Below are positions 6,562 through 10,050 of a DNA stretch of 10,050 bases, one piece after another. The translations under genes were made by a program, and so were the position numbers. Within the stretch, counting starts at the first letter, position 1. Each line of letters starts with the position of its first letter. The stretch lies in NCBI GenBank assembly GCA_937900975.1, contig CALCPC010000043.1, positions 1-10,050 of the forward strand, read 5' to 3'. The notes under the pieces were generated by a model. That model saw only the letters and a program-made list of their open reading frames with translations. It was not told the origin of the DNA and did not search any database. The DNA comes from an uncultured Paracoccaceae bacterium. Lineage in GTDB: Bacteria > Pseudomonadota > Alphaproteobacteria > Rhodobacterales > Rhodobacteraceae.

Positions 6562-7161
6562 TTACCCCGTCCTGACCGCCCCTTCCAAGACAGCAAACCG
6601 CGCGAGAAAGGCCGATTTCACCGCCATCGGCGGGCGGGGGGTCAGCGTAAAGCGGGTAAGGTCGGCGGCACGCGGCGCCCCGAAAAATCGGTCGGCCTCC
6701 TGCCGTGAAAAGCCCGCGATCTCGGTCGCCTCAAGCCAAGCGCTGATCTTATCGGCACGCTTGATCTTTTTCTTGACCACGGCGGGCAGCGCTGCCGGCA
6801 GACCAAAGCGAATATGAATCGCCGCTGTCAGACGCTCGTCCATCGCCTTGTAGGCCGGTCCGACGGCGGCCTTCACCGGTGAGATCATGTCACCGATCAC
6901 ATATTCCGGGGCATCGTGGAGCAGTGCGGCCAACCGCCAGCGGTGATCCAGTTTCGGATCGATAAGATCCAGCAGCGCTTCAACCAGGAGAGAGTGCTCA
7001 GCCACCGAATAGGGGTAGTCCCCCGCTGTTTGACCGTTCCAGCGGGCCACGAAGGCAAGCCCGTGGGCGATGTCTTCGATCTCGATATCGAGCGGGGCCG
7101 GATCCAAAAGGTCCAGCCGCCGCCCCGACAGCATCCGTTGCCACGCCCGCGCCACAGGCAT
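6562..7161 (-). CDS. HD-domain hydrolase, YfbR-like
   Basis: A 199-residue HD-superfamily metal-dependent phosphohydrolase. The closest characterised relative by motif pattern is the 5'-deoxynucleotidase YfbR, which removes phosphate from deoxynucleoside monophosphates; a nucleotide substrate is therefore likely but not proven. Motifs seen: His33 with Arg40 near the N-terminus, SVAEHS with His56, LLHDAPEYVIGD with the metal pair His82-Asp83 plus Glu86 and Asp91, SPVK at 94-97, and RADKISAWLEA with Asp137. All ligand positions of the YfbR pattern are therefore present and the enzyme should be active. The start ATG 7161 gives MPVARAWQRMLSGRRLDLLDP, a good match to what I recall of the family N-terminus. 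Upstream is only GGGGG directly against the ATG, so the ribosome site is atypical and the start is a judgement. The open frame runs 61 codons further upstream, but that part overlaps a small membrane-protein gene in another frame. It lies 132 bases before cnoX on the same strand. Confidence 0.9.
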   Translation of the reverse strand: MPVARAWQRMLSGRRLDLLDPAPLDIEIEDIAHGLAFVARWNGQTAGDYPYSVAEHSLLVEALLDLIDPKLDHRWRLAALLHDAPEYVIGDMISPVKAAVGPAYKAMDERLTAAIHIRFGLPAALPAVVKKKIKRADKISAWLEATEIAGFSRQEADRFFGAPRAADLTRFTLTPRPPMAVKSAFLARFAVLEGAVRTG

Positions 7162-7235
7162 CCCCCGTTTTCTGCGCGTGCTAGCCTGTCTGACCGGGCA
7201 GGCCAAGCCCCCGAGCCAAACGCGGCCGGGCGGCA

Positions 7236-7490
7236 TCAGCGCTGGCGGCGATGCCGCAGTCGGCGCAGCCGCTTTTGATGCAGCGCGCTTTGCCCAGGGT
7301 CCGGCGTGACGACCGCTTTTTTCACCGCCCGCCGCTCGGCCCAAACCCGGGCTGCCTCACGCGTTGCAATCAGCGCGAGCGTCGCCAAAACGACGGGCAG
7401 CACCATTGTCAGGAAAGCCCACCAATCGTTGCCCGCCGCCGACAGGCTTTGCCCCGCCGCGGCAGAGCCGTCGAGACCGTCATCATCCAT
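7236..7490 (-). CDS. Small single-helix membrane protein, unknown function
   Basis: An 84-residue predicted protein that I do not recognise. After an acidic N-terminus (MDDDGLDGS) comes one hydrophobic segment, roughly residues 25-45 (WWAFLTMVLPVVLATLALIA). The C-terminus is strongly basic and ends in RLRRLRHRRQR. By the positive-inside rule the C-terminus would be cytoplasmic. I chose the ATG at 7490, with GGGG about 8 bases upstream, over the longer open frame to 7574 because that extra part overlaps the ahcY leader and looks non-native. It lies 74 bases before the HD hydrolase gene on the same strand and could be cotranscribed with it. It diverges from ahcY. The acidic-hydrophobic-basic layout argues for a real gene, but the very arginine-rich tail could also be shadow translation of G+C-rich DNA. 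Confidence 0.5.
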   Translation of the reverse strand: MDDDGLDGSAAAGQSLSAAGNDWWAFLTMVLPVVLATLALIATREAARVWAERRAVKKAVVTPDPGQSALHQKRLRRLRHRRQR

Positions 7491-7548
7491 GTCACATACC
7501 CCAGGTCCACCGCGTGCAAACCTAGGCGACAGATCTGAGGCAAACGTA

Positions 7549-7649
7549 AACGCCGGTCGGCTGGCCTTTGCCAAAACCGCAGGCGGCGTTGCCGACCGGG
7601 CGCCGTGGTGCTACATGCCGCGCAGATTTGGTTTCAAAGGAATGCTCCC
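7549..7649 (+). promoter_or_regulatory. Structured ahcY 5' leader with anti-Shine-Dalgarno pairing
   Basis: A perfect 9-bp stem CCGGTCGGC (7553-7561) / GCCGACCGG (7591-7599) closes a 29-base loop. In that loop CCTTTG (7565-7570) can pair with CAAAGG (7635-7640), and AAACC (7574-7578) can pair with GGTTT (7630-7634). The downstream strand contains most of the AAAGGA Shine-Dalgarno (7636-7641) of ahcY. Stem and loop pairing together have an H-type pseudoknot layout that would block ribosome binding. A competing pairing is AACGCC (7549-7554) with GGCGTT (7585-7590), which excludes part of the 9-bp stem. Small inner hairpins TGGC/GCCA (7562-7573) also compete. I do not find the GAGGAGCGCUGC and CCAGGCUCG blocks of the known SAH riboswitch. 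A regulatory role is inference from structure and position. Confidence 0.45.
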
Positions 7650-9056
7650 ATGCCGGACGATCAGGGCCACGACTATATCGTCAAAGACATCGCGCTCGCG
7701 GAATTTGGGCGCAAAGAGCTGGATATTGCCGAAACGGAGATGCCGGGCCTGATGGCGCTGCGCACTGAGTTCGGGGGCATCAAGCCGCTGGCCGGGGCGC
7801 GGATCGCGGGCTCGCTTCACATGACGATCCAGACTGCCGTTCTGATCGAGACATTGACAGAGCTTGGCGCCGACGTGCGCTGGGCCTCGTGCAACATCTT
7901 CTCGACGCAGGATCACGCGGCCGCGGCGATTGCCGCAGGCGGCACACCCGTTTTTGCCATCAAGGGCGAAACGTTGGAGGAATATTGGGCCTATGCCGAC
8001 CGGATTTTCGATTTCGCCGAAGGGACGGCCAACCTGATCCTCGACGATGGCGGTGACGCCACGCTTTACATCCTGCTCGGCGCGCGGGTCGAGGCCGGCG
8101 AAGACGCCCTGCTCGCCGTCCCAACGTCGGAGGAGGAAGAGGCGCTTTTCGCCCAAATCCGAAAGCGGATGGCAGCGGCGCCCGGCTGGTTCACCAAGCA
8201 GCGCGACGCCATCAAAGGTGTGTCGGAAGAGACGACCACCGGCGTCCACCGGCTTTACCAACTGGTCGAAAAGGGTCTTCTGCCGTTCCCCGCGATCAAC
8301 GTGAACGACAGCGTGACCAAATCGAAATTCGATAACAAATACGGCTGTAAGGAAAGCCTGGTCGACGGTATCCGTCGCGCCACCGACACGATGATGGCGG
8401 GCAAAACGGCGCTGGTGCTTGGCTATGGCGATGTCGGCAAAGGCTCTGCCGCCAGCTTGCGCGGCGCCGGCGCGCGGGTGCAGGTGACCGAGGTCGATCC
8501 GATCTGCGCGCTTCAGGCGGCGATGGACGGGTTCGAGGTCGTGCGGATCGAAGATGTGGTCGACAAGGCCGACATCTTCATCACCACCACCGGCAACAAG
8601 GACGTGATCCGCATCGAGCACATGCGCGCGATGAAGGACATGGCCATCGTGGGCAACATCGGCCATTTCGACAATGAGATCCAGGTCGCTGCGCTGAAGA
8701 ACCACAAATGGACCAACATCAAGGACCAGGTGGACATGATCGAGATGCCCTCGGGCAACCGCATGATCCTGCTGTCCGAGGGCCGGCTTTTGAACCTTGG
8801 CAACGCCACAGGGCACCCGTCTTTTGTGATGTCGGCGTCCTTTACCAACCAGGTTCTGGCGCAGATCGAGCTTTGGACCCAAGGGGACCGCTACGACAAC
8901 ACGGTGCACATCCTTCCCAAACATCTCGACGAAAAGGTCGCGCGGCTCCATCTCGACCGGATCGGCGTAAAGCTGACCGACCTGACCGAAGATCAGGCCG
9001 ACTATATCGGCGTGACCCCCGCGGGTCCGTTCAAGCCTGAGCACTACCGCTACTAA
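7650..9056 (+). CDS. ahcY: Adenosylhomocysteinase (S-adenosylhomocysteine hydrolase)
   Basis: A 468-residue cytoplasmic enzyme that reversibly splits S-adenosylhomocysteine into adenosine and homocysteine with bound NAD+. It removes the product inhibitor of all SAM-dependent methylation and feeds the methionine cycle. The length, about 36 residues above the human enzyme, reflects the insertion typical of bacterial forms, seen here as the [20 protein letters not shown] region. Visible hallmarks: [17 protein letters not shown] with catalytic Lys224 and Asp228, the NAD-binding GYGDVGKG at 258-265, [25 protein letters not shown], and the canonical C-terminus KPEHYRY whose lysine and tyrosine contact the NAD of the neighbouring subunit in the tetramer. 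ATG 7650 has AAGGA at 7637-7641 with an 8-base spacer; [22 protein letters not shown] would be the family-like start. The leader is structured (separate entry). The gene is transcribed alone, divergent from the small membrane protein and followed by a hairpin. Confidence 0.99.
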   Translation: MPDDQGHDYIVKDIALAEFGRKELDIAETEMPGLMALRTEFGGIKPLAGARIAGSLHMTIQTAVLIETLTELGADVRWASCNIFSTQDHAAAAIAAGGTPVFAIKGETLEEYWAYADRIFDFAEGTANLILDDGGDATLYILLGARVEAGEDALLAVPTSEEEEALFAQIRKRMAAAPGWFTKQRDAIKGVSEETTTGVHRLYQLVEKGLLPFPAINVNDSVTKSKFDNKYGCKESLVDGIRRATDTMMAGKTALVLGYGDVGKGSAASLRGAGARVQVTEVDPICALQAAMDGFEVVRIEDVVDKADIFITTTGNKDVIRIEHMRAMKDMAIVGNIGHFDNEIQVAALKNHKWTNIKDQVDMIEMPSGNRMILLSEGRLLNLGNATGHPSFVMSASFTNQVLAQIELWTQGDRYDNTVHILPKHLDEKVARLHLDRIGVKLTDLTEDQADYIGVTPAGPFKPEHYRY

Positions 9057-9075
9057 CACGGGCCACGACACAAGC

Positions 9076-9108
9076 GCCGCCAAGGGCCGGGAAGCCCCCC
9101 TTGGCGGC
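9076..9108 (+). terminator. Hairpin after ahcY, no T-tract
   Basis: An 11-bp perfect stem GCCGCCAAGGG (9076-9086) / CCCTTGGCGGC (9098-9108) with an 11-base loop begins 20 bases after the ahcY stop codon. No T-run follows, so it may act as a non-canonical terminator or as an RNA 3'-end stabiliser rather than a classical intrinsic terminator. Confidence 0.65.
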
Positions 9109-9361
9109 GGCTCTGCGTCCGGTGGGCGCCGCGGAGCTCGGCGCCTGCTTTCCCACCGAGAAGTCCGAAAAGCACCTTGGGATCGGCACGCGCTTGATCC
9201 GGCGCCAGGCCGTCTCGGTCCGGGCAGGCGGATCGTGACGGGCGCCACCGCTGCCTCAGCCCGCCTGCCCATAACCCTTGCCACAATCCTGAACCGCGCC
9301 CCCGGACGGTCGCGCACGCGCCGGTCACGCCAGTTTGCGCAACCCGGATCGCGCCATCGCC

Positions 9362-9367
9362 TATAGT
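9362..9367 (+). promoter_or_regulatory. Possible -10 element of the msrB-like gene
   Basis: TATAGT lies 31 bases before the ATG at 9399 and is close to the sigma-70 consensus. The best upstream hexamer, TTGCGC at 9335-9340, is 21 bases away, which is too far for a standard promoter, so the -35 box is unclear. Confidence 0.3.
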
Positions 9368-9398
9368 AGCGCGCATCACAACCACAGGAGTATTGACC

Positions 9399-9923
9399 AT
9401 GGCAGCCCATTCCCCCGCCCGGCGCGCATTTCTGACCACGGCGGCCTTCGCCGGCAGCGCCCTGCCCGTGGCCCTTGCCGCGCCCGCCGTGCACGCCGCG
9501 ACGGACACTTTCGAATTTGAGATCCAGCGTACCGATGCGGAGTGGCAGGAAAAGCTGACGCCCGAGCAGTACGAGGTCCTGCGCCACCAGGCCACGGAAT
9601 GGCCCGGCAGCAGCCCGCTTTCAAAGCAATACGAAACCGGCGCCTTTCACTGTCATGGCTGCGGGTTGCATGTCTATGATAGCGACTGGCGGGTGGAGCT
9701 TGACAAAGGCTGGGTGTTTTTCGCGCACGCACAGCCCTTGGCCGTGATGATGAACATCGACAGCGACGCCAACTACACCATGGACCCCGCCAATGCGCGC
9801 ACGATGATCGAAGTCGTCTGTCGGCGCTGTGGCTCCCATCTCGGGCATTTGGTGCTTATTGAGGGAAAACTGGTCCATTGCATCAACGGCACGGCGCTGG
9901 ATTTCAGACAGCGCGCGGCCTGA
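9399..9923 (+). CDS. msrB: Tat-exported MsrB-like methionine sulfoxide reductase
   Basis: A 174-residue protein with a twin-arginine signal (ARRAFLTTAAF, Arg8-Arg9, then a hydrophobic stretch to about residue 33, with cleavage likely at VHA-AT) followed by an MsrB domain. MsrB reduces methionine-R-sulfoxide in proteins; here it would act in the periplasm. Both zinc pairs are present: CHGCG (Cys85, Cys88) and CRRCGSHLGH (Cys141, Cys144, with His147 and His150). The catalytic cysteine is Cys161 in HCINGTALDF. Differences from the typical enzyme: the GWPSF substrate loop reads GWVFF (Trp105 kept), the arginine two residues before the catalytic cysteine is Val159, the loop between HLGH and the catalytic cysteine is about four residues shorter, and no resolving cysteine is seen near 100-104. 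ATG 9399 has ACAGGAG at 9384-9390 with an 8-base spacer. The protein may be an active divergent MsrB or a family member with another substrate. Confidence 0.8.
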   Translation: MAAHSPARRAFLTTAAFAGSALPVALAAPAVHAATDTFEFEIQRTDAEWQEKLTPEQYEVLRHQATEWPGSSPLSKQYETGAFHCHGCGLHVYDSDWRVELDKGWVFFAHAQPLAVMMNIDSDANYTMDPANARTMIEVVCRRCGSHLGHLVLIEGKLVHCINGTALDFRQRAA

Positions 9924-9941
9924 ACGCGCCGCCTTGCCCCG

Positions 9942-9971
9942 AAACCGCCCTTGAAAAAGGGCGGTTTTTTT
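9942..9971 (+). terminator. Strong intrinsic terminator of the msrB-like gene
   Basis: The perfect 11-bp stem AAACCGCCCTT (9942-9952) / AAGGGCGGTTT (9957-9967) has a GAAA tetraloop and runs into a T-tract that ends at 9971. It begins 18 bases after the stop codon. The A-tract on the 5' side means the reverse orientation could also work. Confidence 0.95.
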
Positions 9972-10012
9972 ATGCGCAAGGCTCAGATCCGCCGATTTTT
10001 GGGGGTCACAAC

Positions 10013-10050
10013 ATGGTGAAAAACATTCCTACCAGCAACATTCTTGATTT
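10013..10050 (+). CDS. Start of an unidentified gene, cut by the window end
   Basis: An ATG at 10013 followed by an open frame to the end of the window gives MVKNIPTSNILD. GGGGG at 9999-10005 lies in a plausible Shine-Dalgarno position about 8 bases upstream, and the gene would follow a strong terminator. Only twelve codons are visible, so neither the product nor the reality of the gene can be judged. The local A+T content is higher than in neighbouring genes. Confidence 0.35.
   Translation, partial: MVKNIPTSNILD

Larger units (their letters stand above)
9057..9398. other. 342-bp structured intergenic region, ahcY to msrB-like gene
   Basis: No credible gene is seen; the minus-strand open frame across it is arginine- and glycine-rich shadow sequence. 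Three strong inverted repeats follow each other: the ahcY terminator hairpin (9076-9108); CGGTGGG (9120-9126) / CCCACCG (9152-9158) with an inner CGCC/GGCG stem; and GGGCAGGCGG (9222-9231) / CCGCCTGCCC (9261-9270). The last 70 bases hold the promoter region of the msrB-like gene. The density of perfect inverted repeats is higher than in the other gaps and could reflect a structured transcript or merely G+C-rich palindromes. Confidence 0.5.

Noticed and set aside
5557..6708. Plus-strand open frame of 383 codons
   Set aside because: Antisense to cnoX and the end of the HD gene; it is a shadow of the cnoX codons.
7500..7649. Known SAH riboswitch upstream of ahcY
   Set aside because: The conserved blocks I know (GAGGAGCGCUGC, CCAGGCUCG, AACGGCGCUC) are absent. 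The structure seen has a different order of helices, so it is reported as an unassigned leader.
7615..7752. Upstream ATG at 7615 giving a short open frame overlapping the ahcY start
   Set aside because: It has no visible Shine-Dalgarno, and its translation is a frame shadow of ahcY. It might still affect ahcY translation, but nothing in the sequence argues for this.
7611..9587. Minus-strand open frame of 658 codons opposite ahcY
   Set aside because: It mirrors the codon structure of ahcY, is rich in Arg, Gly, His and Val, and spans the intergenic region and part of the msrB-like gene. No domain is recognisable.
1..10050. CRISPR arrays, tRNA, rRNA, transposase, phage or toxin-antitoxin genes
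   Set aside because: Searched by eye on both strands. There are no regularly spaced repeats, no tRNA-like cloverleaf with a T-arm GTTC motif, and no protein motifs of these classes.

Overview
The window looks like an ordinary chromosomal stretch of a high-G+C alphaproteobacterium, most likely of the Rhodobacterales/Roseobacter type. This is inferred from the G+C-rich codon use, the 468-residue bacterial form of AhcY, the CnoX / LON-domain / Trm112 gene trio, and a dispersed-type palindromic repeat with TAGAGCA...TGCTCTA ends. No phage, transposase, CRISPR array, rRNA or tRNA was found.

Layout. Positions 1-290 are non-coding, very G-rich and structured. Three minus-strand genes follow: an SDR oxidoreductase (291-1067), a DUF2332 protein (1213-2274) and a GNAT acetyltransferase (2616-3077). 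The gap between the last two holds a 26-bp tandem duplication. Diverging from the GNAT gene is a plus-strand gene for an exported DUF4198 protein (3132-3923). Its stop codon is the first three bases of a 115-bp imperfect palindromic repeat (3921-4035). A gene-poor stretch (4036-4629) separates it from a minus-strand protein-quality-control cluster, transcribed cnoX (6429-5518), LON substrate-binding-domain protein (5489-4830), then Trm112-family protein (4833-4630, start and stop overlapping). Upstream on the same strand are an HD-domain hydrolase (6562-7161) and a small one-helix membrane protein (7236-7490). Divergent from these is ahcY (7650-9056), then a structured 342-bp gap, then a Tat-exported MsrB-like protein (9399-9923) with a strong intrinsic terminator. 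The first codons of a further gene probably start at 10013.

How the genes fit together. AhcY removes S-adenosylhomocysteine and is the core metabolic gene here. CnoX (holdase plus thioredoxin active site), the LON-domain protein and Trm112 form a tight operon suggestive of protein or translation maintenance. The MsrB-like protein would act on oxidised methionine in the periplasm, but its active site is divergent. The other genes are single-gene units with broad family-level functions.

I did not find a clearly new multi-gene system. The most interesting signal is the ahcY 5' leader (7549-7649). A 9-bp hairpin there carries in its loop a sequence that can pair with the Shine-Dalgarno region, a riboswitch-like pseudoknot layout that does not match the SAH riboswitch motif I know. 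Second are the palindromic repeat that supplies a stop codon and the divergent MsrB active site.
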